From Nonomuraea jabiensis (GTDB taxonomy: Bacteria; Actinomycetota; Actinomycetes; Streptosporangiales; Streptosporangiaceae): a DNA stretch of 64,000 nucleotides. The stretch spans positions 1,364,001-1,428,000 of the forward strand of contig NZ_JACHMB010000001.1 of NCBI RefSeq assembly GCF_014204795.1. The letters run 5' to 3'. This document shows positions 17,311-25,671 of this stretch, one piece after another; position 1 is the stretch's first letter, and each line of letters starts with the position of its first letter. The notes under the pieces were generated by a model. It did not search any database. It had not been told where the DNA came from and worked only from the letters and a program-made list of their open reading frames with translations. A program made the position numbers and the translations under genes.

Positions 17311-17355
17311 TGCCGGTCCGGAGTGGGCGTCAGTCGGCCCACCGCTTCGCCGGTC
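17311..17355 (+). repeat. 45-bp direct repeat, copy 1
   Basis: It begins TGCCGGTCCGGAGTGGGCG and contains the dyad GTGGGC-N8-GCCCAC. It is repeated at 20751-20795 with a single mismatch. It lies in the 221-bp gap after the XRE gene, where no gene was found. Confidence 0.8.
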
Positions 17356-17422
17356 GGCGGGCGGGCCCAAAGCGTCTCGGTCCGGGCGACCACTGCGCGT
17401 AGGTAGCGGGCCCGCGTCGCTG

Positions 17423-17995
17423 TCAGTCCAAGCCACCCGGCGGCAAGGGGTTCGCCACAGGTTCCCGTGGTGGGGAGAAGCACGGCAGGGAGGCCGAGCG
17501 GTAAAGCACGGCGATCAGGGCCACAATGGCTGAGAACCAGGCAATGAGCACGACAAGACCCAGGTCGGCGTAGCCGTAACCAGCCAGCGCGCTGAGCGCT
17601 CCCAGGACGGCCACCGCCCAGCGCAACACGTCGAGAAGCGCGGCCCTGGACAGGTCCCCGGAGGGACGGATCCGTCTGATGACGGCGTCGACAGAGACCC
17701 AGACGGTGATCAAGGCACCGGCCGTGTTGGCGATGCCGATCACGTTCGCAATGAAGGAGACCGCCTGGTCATCGCTCGCTCCGAACGGGATCGTGGCGAC
17801 CAGCGAGATGCAGGCCATGGCGACGGCAAAGGACCCGGCCCTGCCGAAGGGGTCGTCGGCGGATCGCCGCAGTTCAAGCAGGCCGGACGCGCACAATCCC
17901 CATCCGATGGGGTTGAACAGTAGGTCGAAGCCGTTGAAACGGAGGGCGCCGAAGGCGACGACGAAACCGGTGGCGATCTTCGTGACGGGCAGCAT
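17423..17995 (-). CDS. Hypothetical integral membrane protein, 190 aa
   Basis: Four to five hydrophobic segments are visible (TGFVVAFGAL, GSFAVAMACISLVATIPF, VSFIANVIGIANTAGALITV, AVAVLGALSALAGYG, LGLVVLIAWFSAIVALIAVL), with a short basic loop IRRIRPSGDLSR. No family motif is recognised. It forms a possible operon with the anchored protein gene upstream at 18043-18630 (gap 47 bp). Confidence 0.65.
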   Translation of the reverse strand: MLPVTKIATGFVVAFGALRFNGFDLLFNPIGWGLCASGLLELRRSADDPFGRAGSFAVAMACISLVATIPFGASDDQAVSFIANVIGIANTAGALITVWVSVDAVIRRIRPSGDLSRAALLDVLRWAVAVLGALSALAGYGYADLGLVVLIAWFSAIVALIAVLYRSASLPCFSPPREPVANPLPPGGLD

Positions 17996-18042
17996 GCGGC
18001 ACTACCTTCCAGGCTTGGCATTGGCCGTGGATGAGCTGGCTG

Positions 18043-18630
18043 TCAGAGCCATTCCCCGCTCACCACTTCGTTGCAGACGTCGCTGGCGAGAGCTCGCTGC
18101 CAGGCGACCGGGAGGCCTCCTTCGGGTCCTTCCAGTCGCCATGAGCCCCATATCACTTCCGCCGACCCTGAACCCATCCAGGTTCTGTAGGTGAAGCGAA
18201 CCGGCTGGGGCTCGCGTGGCACCGCCGCGCAGTCGGTGATGACGATGCGCCTCACCACGGTCTGCGAGCCACCACGTTCCACGGTGACCGTGGAGCGTTC
18301 GTCCTGTGCCTCGTCAGCAGGCAGCAGGCGGAGGCCCGGCATTTCGGCCGAGATACCGGTGAGAGTGAAGGCAGCCAGACCTTCGTTTTCCATTTCGATA
18401 TACGCCCTGGTGGACAGGACGCCATTTTCATCCACGTCAGCGTCAAGGAAGGAACTGTGGAGCCTCCATCGGACCTGCGGAGGCGCCTCCCTCAACCACC
18501 ATAAAAACCCTACAACGACAACAAGTGACACCAAAACGGACACCACTCGCCGTAATCGCACCCGCTGCGCACGCCACGTGGTGACGCCGAATTGCTGCCA
18601 TATGTCATCTGAATTCACGATATAGACCAT
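18043..18630 (-). CDS. Membrane-anchored hypothetical protein, about 195 aa
   Basis: A short cytosolic N-terminus (SDDIWQQFGVTTWRAQRVRLR) leads to one membrane helix at about 28-45 (RVVSVLVSLVVVVGFLWWL) and an extracytoplasmic beta-rich domain with a cysteine pair (ITDCAAVP, ASDVCNEV). Neither ATG 18630 nor GTG 18618 has a ribosome site, so leaderless initiation is likely. The 472-residue gene starting 15 bp away on the other strand also has a membrane N-terminus and outer domain. The two may work together at the membrane; no family is known. Confidence 0.6.
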   Translation of the reverse strand: MVYIVNSDDIWQQFGVTTWRAQRVRLRRVVSVLVSLVVVVGFLWWLREAPPQVRWRLHSSFLDADVDENGVLSTRAYIEMENEGLAAFTLTGISAEMPGLRLLPADEAQDERSTVTVERGGSQTVVRRIVITDCAAVPREPQPVRFTYRTWMGSGSAEVIWGSWRLEGPEGGLPVAWQRALASDVCNEVVSGEWL

Positions 18631-18645
18631 ATAAGCTAGCCTCTC
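18619..18645. promoter_or_regulatory. Compact divergent promoter, probably leaderless on both sides
   Basis: Only 15 bp separate the two divergent starts. The segment is AT-rich (GATATAGACCATATAAGCTAG) in GC-rich surroundings and offers TAnnnT-type -10 elements in both directions within 10-20 nt of each start codon. Neither gene has a Shine-Dalgarno. Confidence 0.4.
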
Positions 18646-20064
18646 GTGACGACACCTCCGATGATCTGCTGGACGGTTGCCGCCGTAACCGTGCTGGCGG
18701 CAGCCGCGCCGATTACACCGGAACGGCTCACCAGGTTCGCCGCGCTAACGGGTCTTTCCGTCACAACGTCCAACGCCCGCCAGATCATCGATCACTTCGC
18801 CGGCCTTCGCCGGTGGCGACTCATCGCCGTCGCCCTCGCCGCTCCTTTGGCCTGCTTCACCAACGATCCGTTCTATTTGGTCCTGGGCTGGTGTGCCGTT
18901 TCGGTCTTCCGCGATGTACGACTGCCCATCCGGGTGTTCCAGGCTCACGACGAGGCGAAGGTCTATCACCGGGCCTGGCTGCTCGGTTCGGCGGGCGCCA
19001 TCGTGGCAAGCGGCTATCTGCTGGCGAACCAAGGTGCCACGCCGACGCGTCTGGCTCATACCGTCATCGTGGTTGTCATGGCGGGAGCCGTACCGCTTGC
19101 CGCTCGGAAACTGAACACCAGACCGACACCCGAGGCGTCGGACGACAGGGCTCAGGCAGAACTGGCCATCGCCCGATGGTCCGCACGAACTCTTTACCTG
19201 GCGGGCACCGCAATCGTGCTGTCGAGCGCATTGCTCACCCCCGGCCAACCGCCACGGCGCGAACTACCCGAATACTCGATGCCCAGGTCATTCTCCGCGC
19301 AAATGGCTGAGTTCACGAAGGTGAACACCTACAAGCGGCCCACCTGCGCGTGGACCGACGAGATGGACAACCCCTGCCGGTCATGGCTCGTGAACGGGCA
19401 GCCGTTCCCGCAGGCCGCGCCATACGTCGTCAGAAAAGGCGCCGCGCCCCAGCCAGGGCCGTTCGTGCGCAGGCCCGACAAGAAGGCCCTCGTCTATCTG
19501 GACAGACGCAGTCGCCGCATGATGTATCAGGACGCCCAGGGTATCCACCCCCTCACCGGCAGCCTGGCTGACACCGCAGTGCCCACACCCACGTTCGTGG
19601 GTCAGAACAGGTATGTCGCCCTGGCCAGGGACGGCGCGCAGATCACCGACACCAGGACCTGGACCACGCTCTCGATCCCCGGCGCTCAACAGGTGCACGA
19701 CCTCAACAGCAGCGGGATCGTGGCCACGACGGCTTCTCGGGTGCTCGTGCTCGACCATCAGGGAAAGATCCGCATGAGTCTCCCCTTCAAAAAGGCCGCC
19801 AAGGATGTCCCCGATGACACGTACAACCTCAAGAAGGACGGAAGTCGCCTAGTGATCATCCGAGGCAAGACACGTGTCGAAACCTTCGACGCAGGGACGG
19901 GGAAGCGTTTGGCCAGCGTCGCTCCCGTGTTGCCCGGCGATGACTTCCTCGACGTCGGCCTCGGCTGGTCGAAGGAGGGGCCCTTCCTGGTTCGCAGCGT
20001 CATAAGCGAGCGCGTCTACTACCTCGACCTGGCGACTGGCAAGCTCTGGAGACGCAAGGGCTGA
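18646..20064 (+). CDS. Membrane protein with extracytoplasmic beta-propeller-like domain
   Basis: 472 residues from GTG 18646. Residues 1-200 hold about five to six hydrophobic helices (WTVAAVTVLAAAAPI, WRLIAVALAAPLACF, AWLLGSAGAIVASGYLL, LAHTVIVVVMAGAVPLA, TLYLAGTAIVLSSALL). The remaining 270 residues look like a PQQ/WD-type propeller with repeated short strands (KKALVYLDRRSRRMMYQD, SSGIVATTASRVLVLDHQGK, GSRLVIIRGKTRVETFDAGTG, VYYLDLATGKLWR). I do not recognise a named family. It is divergent from the anchored protein at 18043 and probably functionally linked. Confidence 0.7.
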   Translation: MTTPPMICWTVAAVTVLAAAAPITPERLTRFAALTGLSVTTSNARQIIDHFAGLRRWRLIAVALAAPLACFTNDPFYLVLGWCAVSVFRDVRLPIRVFQAHDEAKVYHRAWLLGSAGAIVASGYLLANQGATPTRLAHTVIVVVMAGAVPLAARKLNTRPTPEASDDRAQAELAIARWSARTLYLAGTAIVLSSALLTPGQPPRRELPEYSMPRSFSAQMAEFTKVNTYKRPTCAWTDEMDNPCRSWLVNGQPFPQAAPYVVRKGAAPQPGPFVRRPDKKALVYLDRRSRRMMYQDAQGIHPLTGSLADTAVPTPTFVGQNRYVALARDGAQITDTRTWTTLSIPGAQQVHDLNSSGIVATTASRVLVLDHQGKIRMSLPFKKAAKDVPDDTYNLKKDGSRLVIIRGKTRVETFDAGTGKRLASVAPVLPGDDFLDVGLGWSKEGPFLVRSVISERVYYLDLATGKLWRRKG

Positions 20065-20750
20065 ACCCGGTAAGAGAGCCCACAGCGAATTTAGAGACTT
20101 GTTCGTCCGACATTCGCCTTCGAGGTGAGCTTCCGTCGGTTGGGGCGATTTCCGAAAGGGATCTACCTTGTTCCCGAACCGAGGGCCGCGTTCGTGAACC
20201 TCACACAAGAAGTTATTGCTGGCTGGCCGGAGACGCTTTGCTGCAATGGAAATCAGAAGAGATCATCTCGTGTCGCTGATCGTGTGTGATGATGGCGAGC
20301 GCTGAAGAAACCCGAACGCTTCCCTTCTCCGCGCGCTCACAACTTTCCCGATCTGCCCACTCCCAGGAGCCCTCAATTCGGCTGCGCCCAGCGCAGGGGC
20401 ACAGAGCACCCTCCAGGCATGCAACGCGCGTGAAAGACCGAACACCGATGAGAGGTGACGTTCCGCACCATCCACGTCTCGGGTGGCTGCGCAGATGCCA
20501 GACGTTCCTGCCGCTTTATTCGGATGGAGATGCTGCGGGTCAGCTGCTTTTCCGAGGGCAGGGTCGGCTCAGCGCTCATGATGGCCCGGCGCTGCGGTCG
20601 ACAACGAATGGTTTGGCATGCCGCAGAAGCGATATTCGCGGCCAGATCCCGCCGCTGAGTCAGGATCGTCGGCATTCGGGACGGTCATCGGTCTTGCTCT
20701 CATGTGAAACGAGGACGCCCTGGACAATCGGGCAATCGACATGCTGGACG

Positions 20751-20795
20751 TGCCGGTCCGGGGTGGGCGTCAGTCGGCCCACCGCTTCGCCGGTC
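20751..20795 (+). repeat. 45-bp direct repeat, copy 2
   Basis: Identical to 17311-17355 except for one base (GGGTGGGCG for GAGTGGGCG), same orientation, 3.44 kb apart. The copies flank the block with the three unknown membrane-protein genes. Confidence 0.8.
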
Positions 20796-20914
20796 AACGG
20801 GTGGGGGCGTTTGGCGAGCGGAGCGAGCGGGGGTTTCGGGGTGGGCTCCAGCAGGCCAGACCGGTAACCAGGTAAGGGGTGGGTGATGGCGCCGAAGGCG
20901 CGGGGGGTGCGCCG

Positions 20915-20988
20915 TCAGGCGCCTCAATAAGAAGCGCCTGAGCCCCGAGCGCGAAGCGCCTCCCAGCGAAGACCTTTTTGCTCGGGGC
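20915..20988. terminator. Two consecutive hairpins downstream of the steroid operon
   Basis: Stem 1 is TCAGGCGC with GCGCCTGA (20915-20941). Stem 2 is GCCCCGAGC with GCTCGGGGC (20942-20988) and has a T5 run in its loop. They are placed to terminate the minus-strand operon that ends at 21044. Confidence 0.45.
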
Positions 20989-21043
20989 GGGGTCCAGCAG
21001 GCTGACCACCCAGATGGGCAGCGGGTGGGGGAGCCTGGCCCAC

Positions 21044-22213
21044 CTACGCGTCGGAGGAGAGGATGAGGCCGCTGGTTGGTACGCCGGTTCCCGCCGTTAC
21101 CAGGACGTTTCGGACGGCTGGGAGTTGGTTGGCGGCGGTGCCGCGGATCTGGCGGACGGCTTCCGCTATGCCGTTCATGCCGTGGATGTAGGCCTCCCCC
21201 AGCTGGCCTCCGTGGGGGTTCACGGGTAGGCGGCCGTCCAGTTCGATGGTGCCGTCACGGAGGAAGTCGGGGGCCTCGCCGCGGGCGCAGAAGCCGAGTT
21301 CTTCCAGTTGGGCCAGGACGAACGGGGTGAAGTGGTCGTACAGGATTGCGGTCTGGATGTCTTTTGGTGATAAGCCGGACATGTCCCAGAGCTGGCGGGC
21401 GACCACGGCGATCTCCGGGAGGCCGGTCATGTCGTCGCGGTAGTAGCTGGTCATCATCATCTGGCCCGAGCCCGCGCCCTGGGCGGCGGCGGTGATCAGG
21501 GCGGGGGATCTGCGGAGGTCTCGGGCGCGTTCGGCCGAGGTGACCACCAGGGCCACGCCGCCGTCGCTCTCCTGGCAGCAGTCGAGAAGGTGCAGCGGCT
21601 CGACGATCCACCTGGACGCCTGGTGCTCCTCCAGCGTGATGGGGCGCCGGTAGAACCAGGCGGCGGGGTTGGTGGCGGCGTGGCGGCGCATGGCCACCGC
21701 CACCCGGCCGAAGTCCTCCGAGGTCGCGCCGTACGTGTGCATGTACCGGCGGGCGAACATCGCCACCCACGCCGCCGGCGTCATCAGCCCGTACGGCACG
21801 TGCCAGCTCATCTCCAGCCCCTGGGAGGTGGGCTCGCCGGTCAGGCGGCTGTTCGGCTGGCCGAAGCGGCGGCCCGAGCGTTCGTTGAAGGCGCGGTAGC
21901 AGACGACCGTCCGCGCCATCCCCGTGGCCACGGCCATGGCCGCGTGCGCCACGGTCCCGCAGGCCGCGCCGCCGCCGTACTCGACCCGCGAGAAGAACGT
22001 CAGGTCCCCGATCCCCGCCTCCCTGGCGACGGCGATCTCCTGGTTGGAGTCCTGGGTGTAGGTCACCATGCCGTCCACTTCGCCGGGTGAGAGCCCGGCG
22101 TCGTCCAGCGCCGCCAGTACGGCCTCCGCGGCCAGCCGCAGCTCCGAACGCCCCGACTTCTTGCTGAACTCGGTGGCCCCGATGCCCGCGACGGCAGTAC
22201 GCCCGCTCAACAC
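21044..22213 (-). CDS. ltp2: Ltp2-like steroid side-chain aldolase (thiolase-fold lipid-transfer protein)
   Basis: 389 residues from GTG 22213, overlapping the chsH1 stop. A thiolase-superfamily fold is seen (AVAGIGATEFSKKSGRSELR, VEYGGGAACGTVAHAAMAVATG, VNPHGGQLGEAYIHGMNGIAEA), but the second active-site cysteine of true thiolases is absent (GTGVPTSG region), as in SCP-x/lipid-transfer proteins. In actinobacterial cholesterol breakdown Ltp2 performs the retro-aldol cleavage that releases propionyl-CoA from the C22 side chain and needs the DUF35 domain of ChsH2 for activity. Last gene of the operon and next to chsH1/chsH2, which supports the assignment. Confidence 0.9.
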   Translation of the reverse strand: MLSGRTAVAGIGATEFSKKSGRSELRLAAEAVLAALDDAGLSPGEVDGMVTYTQDSNQEIAVAREAGIGDLTFFSRVEYGGGAACGTVAHAAMAVATGMARTVVCYRAFNERSGRRFGQPNSRLTGEPTSQGLEMSWHVPYGLMTPAAWVAMFARRYMHTYGATSEDFGRVAVAMRRHAATNPAAWFYRRPITLEEHQASRWIVEPLHLLDCCQESDGGVALVVTSAERARDLRRSPALITAAAQGAGSGQMMMTSYYRDDMTGLPEIAVVARQLWDMSGLSPKDIQTAILYDHFTPFVLAQLEELGFCARGEAPDFLRDGTIELDGRLPVNPHGGQLGEAYIHGMNGIAEAVRQIRGTAANQLPAVRNVLVTAGTGVPTSGLILSSDA

Positions 22214-22611
22214 GGCTTTCCCTCCTCGGCCAGGGCGAAGGTGACGGTCCCTGTGGCGTGGTCGCCCAGGCTCACCTTGCCGCGTACCTCGACCGTGAAC
22301 CGGCCCTCCTCGCGCGACACGACCGTCCCGTTGAAGCACAGCCGGTCCCCCGCGTACGCCGGGACGCCCAGCTTGACGGCGACCCGCTCGATGACGGCCT
22401 CGGGCCCGGCCCAGTCGGTGACGTACCGCTCGACCAGGCCCATGGTCGTCAGGATGTTGAGGAAGATGTCCTTCGACCCCTGCGCCCGGGCCTTGTCGAC
22501 GTCGTGGTGCACCGGCGTGAAGTCCATGGTGGCCAGGGCCGTCGAGACGACGAAGGTGGGGGTGAGGTCGATGGCCAGCTCCGGCAGCGCGGACCCGATC
22601 TCGGTACGCAT
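22207..22611 (-). CDS. chsH1: ChsH1-like MaoC-type enoyl-CoA hydratase subunit
   Basis: 134 residues. A single hot-dog/MaoC domain with the hydratase segment MDFTPVHHDVDKARAQGSKD, which keeps the Asp and His of the R-hydratase motif, and a C-terminal strand pair (DRLCFNGTVVSREEGRFTVEV). ATG 22611 overlaps the stop of chsH2 (TGATG). In mycobacteria ChsH1 pairs with ChsH2 to hydrate the enoyl-CoA of the three-carbon steroid side chain, so the hydratase is heteromeric. Length and order match the igr operon. Confidence 0.9.
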   Translation of the reverse strand: MRTEIGSALPELAIDLTPTFVVSTALATMDFTPVHHDVDKARAQGSKDIFLNILTTMGLVERYVTDWAGPEAVIERVAVKLGVPAYAGDRLCFNGTVVSREEGRFTVEVRGKVSLGDHATGTVTFALAEEGKPC

Positions 22612-23549
22612 CACGCCTCCTCCTTCGAAGGCGCCCACATCGGGAGGATGAGCTGGTCGTCCATCGGCCGGTACGTCACGCGCAACGGCATGCCGACGGC
22701 CACCTCCTCTATCGGACAGTCCACTACATTGCCGACGATCCGCACCCCCTCCGGCAGCTCCACCACGCCGACGACGAACGGGGTCTCCCGGCCCGGCACC
22801 GGCGGGTGGTGGTGCACGACGTAGCTGTAGAGGGTTCCGAGGCCGCTCGCGACCAGGTGGGAGCTGTTGGCCGAGCGGCATTGCGGGCACAGGGGGCCGG
22901 GCGGGTGGCGGTGGTGGCCGCAGTCGGCGCAGGTCTGGATGCGCAGCTCCCCTTGCCGTACGCCTTCCCAGAAGAACGCGGTGTCCTGGTTGATCACCGG
23001 TTGGAGCGGGTAGGCAGCTGCCCGCTCAACGACAGGCTTCGTGCGTGGGCGAAATTTCAGGACCCGGAAGAGCATGTCGGCGACCGGCTCGTCGTCCTCG
23101 CCGTACCAGGTGACCTTCCAGGTGGCGAAGAAGCCCACCCCCAGCGCCGTCCGCTTGGGCCCGGCCAGGTCCGCGAACCGGGTGGCCGGGGTGAGCCGCT
23201 CGCCGACCCGCGCGTACCGGTGGTAGGTCTGCTCGCAGTTCGTCGCCACCACGCCCGTGTAGCCGCTCGCGTCGAGCGCGGCGATCACGTCGTCCACCGG
23301 TGAACGGTCCTTGGCCGACCGGCGCACCCCCGGCATCGTCCACACCTGGGCCATGGCGGGCGGGGCGACCCCTTTCTCCAGGTACGCCGGGTTCTCGTCG
23401 CCCATGGCGTCCAGCCAGTGCCGGATCATGGGCCCGTTCACCGGGTCCTGCGCCGGGGTCCCGCGTACCTCCCCCAGCGCCGCCTGCTTGCCCGCGAGCT
23501 CGTGCAGCTCCTCGTCGTTCAGGGGAGGAGCCTTCGGGGGAGCGGTCAT
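22611..23549 (-). CDS. chsH2: ChsH2-like MaoC / DUF35 (OB-fold) protein
   Basis: 312 residues, the same size as mycobacterial ChsH2. The N-terminal half is a MaoC-like dehydratase domain (PAQDPVNGPMIRHWLDAMGD, PPAMAQVWTMPG). The C-terminal half is a DUF35 zinc ribbon plus OB fold with the cysteine pairs CADCGHH and CPQCRS. The DUF35 part is the known partner of Ltp2 and the MaoC part of ChsH1, so this protein bridges hydratase and aldolase. Its start overlaps the end of chsE2 by four bases (ATGA). Confidence 0.92.
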   Translation of the reverse strand: MTAPPKAPPLNDEELHELAGKQAALGEVRGTPAQDPVNGPMIRHWLDAMGDENPAYLEKGVAPPAMAQVWTMPGVRRSAKDRSPVDDVIAALDASGYTGVVATNCEQTYHRYARVGERLTPATRFADLAGPKRTALGVGFFATWKVTWYGEDDEPVADMLFRVLKFRPRTKPVVERAAAYPLQPVINQDTAFFWEGVRQGELRIQTCADCGHHRHPPGPLCPQCRSANSSHLVASGLGTLYSYVVHHHPPVPGRETPFVVGVVELPEGVRIVGNVVDCPIEEVAVGMPLRVTYRPMDDQLILPMWAPSKEEA

Positions 23550-24700
23550 CGCGGCGGCCTCGGCAGGTTCAGGCCGAGCATGGCGATCAGCTCCCGCTGC
23601 ACCTCGTTCACCCCGCCGCCGAACGTCAGCACCACCGCCCCCTTCACCCCGTGATCGGTGCGTTCGAGCAGTTCGGCCGTCTCCGGATCCGACGGGTCCC
23701 CGAACCTGGCCAGGATGTCACCGACGATCCTGCCGACCTCCTGCATGCGCTCGGAACCGTAGATCTTGGTGGCCGACGCGTCGGGGGCGCCGAGCCAGCC
23801 GAGGTCCATGTTCGCGGCGACCTGCCAGTTCAGGAGCTCGTTGGTGCGGAAGAAGCCCCACACCCTGGCCAGCGCCCGCCGTACGTCCGGATGGTCCGCC
23901 ACTCCGGTGCGGCGGGCCCAGGCGAGGAAGCGGTCGTAGGTCTGGCCGAGGTTCCCGGCCGGGCCGAGGGTGACGCGTTCGTGGTTGAGCTGGTTGACGA
24001 TCAGGTCCCAGCCCCGGTCCACCTCGCCGACCACCATGTCCACGGGCACGCGCACGTCGCTGTAGTAGGTCGCGTTCGTGTGGTGGCGACCGTCCATGGT
24101 GACGATCGGCGTCCAGGAGAAGCCGGGGTCGTCCGTGGAGGCGATCATCATGGTGATGCCCTTGTGCTTCTTGGCCTCGGGGTTCGTGCGGGCGGCCAGC
24201 CAGATGTACTGGGCGTAGTGCGCGCCGCTGGTGAAGACCTTCTGGCCGTTGACGACGTAGTGGTCGCCGTCGAGGACCGCCGTGGTGCGCAGGGAGGCCA
24301 GGTCGGTGCCGGCCTCGGGCTCGCTGTAGCCGATGGCGAAGTGGCACTCGCCGGCGAGGATGCGGGGCAGGAACAGGTCCTTCTGCTCCTGCGTGCCGTA
24401 CTGCATGAGCGTGGGCCCCACGGTCTGCACCGTGATGATCGGGTACGGAACGCCCGCCCGGGCTATCTCGTTGGCGAAGATCTGCTGCTCCAGGGGGCCG
24501 TAGCCGCCGCCCCCGTACTCCTTGGGCCAGCCGAGGCCGAGCTTGCCGTCGCGGCCGAGGCGGCGGCAGTGCTCCATGTACGCCCCGCCGAACGGATCTT
24601 CGGCGATCTTCCTGCGGTCCTCGTCGGTCAGGCAGCCCTGGAAGTACTCGCGCAGCTCGTCGCGCAGGGCGCGCTGGGCTGGGGTCAGGTCGATCAGCAT
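23546..24700 (-). CDS. chsE2: ChsE2-like acyl-CoA dehydrogenase subunit (FadE29 type)
   Basis: 384 residues with the complete acyl-CoA dehydrogenase layout: N-terminal helices (LTPAQRALRDELREYFQ), the FAD-binding strand GYSEPEAGTDLASLRTTA, DGDHYVVNGQKVFTSGAHYA, and the C-terminal GGGVNEVQRELIAMLGL. ATG 24700 overlaps the chsE1 stop (TGATG). In the mycobacterial igr operon FadE28 and FadE29 form an alpha2beta2 enzyme that dehydrogenates 3-oxo-4-pregnene-20-carboxyl-CoA. Side-by-side subunits of these lengths are diagnostic of that type. Confidence 0.92.
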   Translation of the reverse strand: MLIDLTPAQRALRDELREYFQGCLTDEDRRKIAEDPFGGAYMEHCRRLGRDGKLGLGWPKEYGGGGYGPLEQQIFANEIARAGVPYPIITVQTVGPTLMQYGTQEQKDLFLPRILAGECHFAIGYSEPEAGTDLASLRTTAVLDGDHYVVNGQKVFTSGAHYAQYIWLAARTNPEAKKHKGITMMIASTDDPGFSWTPIVTMDGRHHTNATYYSDVRVPVDMVVGEVDRGWDLIVNQLNHERVTLGPAGNLGQTYDRFLAWARRTGVADHPDVRRALARVWGFFRTNELLNWQVAANMDLGWLGAPDASATKIYGSERMQEVGRIVGDILARFGDPSDPETAELLERTDHGVKGAVVLTFGGGVNEVQRELIAMLGLNLPRPPR

Positions 24701-25671
24701 CAGAGGAGCGCTCCGATCAGGTCGAGCTGGGCGTCGGCGCCGCCGAGCAGGTGGGACAGGTGCTTGGCCTGCGCGAAATAGCGGTGCAGCGGGTAGGTGA
24801 CGTCCAGCCCGAGGCCGCCGTGCAGGTGCTGGCAGGTGTAGAGGGCCTTCCACGCCTCGCCGACGTGGTACGCGGCCAGCGCCAGGTCCTGGTCGGCCGG
24901 CAGTCCCTCGGCCAGGCGCCAGACCGACGACCACATGGCCACGTCCAGGGCCCGCGCGACGATGTAGACGTCGGCGATCTGCATGGTCACGGCCTGGAAC
25001 TCGGCCAGCGCCCGGCCGAACTGCTTCCTCGTCCTGATGTACTCGGTGGTCAGCTCCAGCGCGCCCGCCAGCACGCCGCTGGCCTGGGCCGCCACCGCCG
25101 CCATGAACAGCCGCCGGGCCCCGGTGACCGCGTCGGCCCCCGCGATCCGCTCGGCGGGGGTTGCGTCGAGCACGATCGTGGCGGCGGGCTCGCCGGTGGA
25201 GGTGTACTCGGGGGCCGTGGCGGGCGACTCCACCAGGAACAGGCCCTCGTCGGCGGTGACGAGCACCGCAGCGCCGGGGTACGGCACCGAGACCTTGCGC
25301 CCGGTCAGCGTCCAGCCGCCGTCCACGGCCCGGGCGGCCGTCGAGGGCGGGTCGGCCAGTGCCCTGCCGGGCTCGCGGAGCGCGAGGGTGCCGCCGTCGT
25401 GGCGGCGTTGCTGGTCAAGGGTGCCATAGCGGGCCAAGGTCAGCGTGCTCACCAGCGCGGGCAGCGCGGGCACCGGGGCCGCCCGCGCGCCCACCTCCCG
25501 CAGCACCACGGCCAGCTCCACCGGCCCGAGCCCGGCTCCCCCGGCCTCCTCCGGCACGCACACGCTCATGAGCCCGGCCTGCCGCAGCCGCTCCTCATCC
25601 CCTTCCCTGGCCAGCACCTCGGCCGCCAGCTTCCGGAGATCCTGCTGAGTTTCGTCCAGGTTGAAGTCCAT
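24700..25671 (-). CDS. chsE1: ChsE1-like acyl-CoA dehydrogenase subunit (FadE28 type)
   Basis: 323 residues, shorter than a normal acyl-CoA dehydrogenase because the central FAD-contacting beta domain is reduced, as in FadE28. Visible are the N-terminus MDFNLDETQQDLRKLAAEVL, the helix RTRKQFGRALAEFQAVTMQI and the C-terminal HLHGGLGLDVTYPLHRYFAQ. It pairs with ChsE2 encoded directly downstream. Coupled to the fadD17-like gene upstream: the stop of that gene abuts this ATG. Confidence 0.9.
   Translation of the reverse strand: MDFNLDETQQDLRKLAAEVLAREGDEERLRQAGLMSVCVPEEAGGAGLGPVELAVVLREVGARAAPVPALPALVSTLTLARYGTLDQQRRHDGGTLALREPGRALADPPSTAARAVDGGWTLTGRKVSVPYPGAAVLVTADEGLFLVESPATAPEYTSTGEPAATIVLDATPAERIAGADAVTGARRLFMAAVAAQASGVLAGALELTTEYIRTRKQFGRALAEFQAVTMQIADVYIVARALDVAMWSSVWRLAEGLPADQDLALAAYHVGEAWKALYTCQHLHGGLGLDVTYPLHRYFAQAKHLSHLLGGADAQLDLIGALL

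Larger units (their letters stand above)
20065..21043. other. 979-bp region without a convincing gene; repeat- and hairpin-rich
   Basis: Frames on both strands lack ribosome sites and family-like sequence. From 20751 on it contains the second 45-bp direct repeat, low-complexity GCGAGCGGAGCGAGCGGGGG, two GGTCCAGCAGG/GGCTCCAGCAGG motifs (about 20845 and 20990) and two stem-loops. It marks the boundary between the accessory zone and the steroid operon and ends where the ltp2-like gene stops. Confidence 0.6.

Noticed and set aside
20286..20867. 193-residue plus-strand frame in the 20-21 kb gap
   Set aside because: Crosses the 45-bp intergenic repeat and low-complexity sequence; no ribosome site or recognisable domain.
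23300..24781. 493-codon plus-strand frame over chsE2/chsH2
   Set aside because: Antisense to two well-supported genes; composition is the mirror of third-position GC, with no motif.
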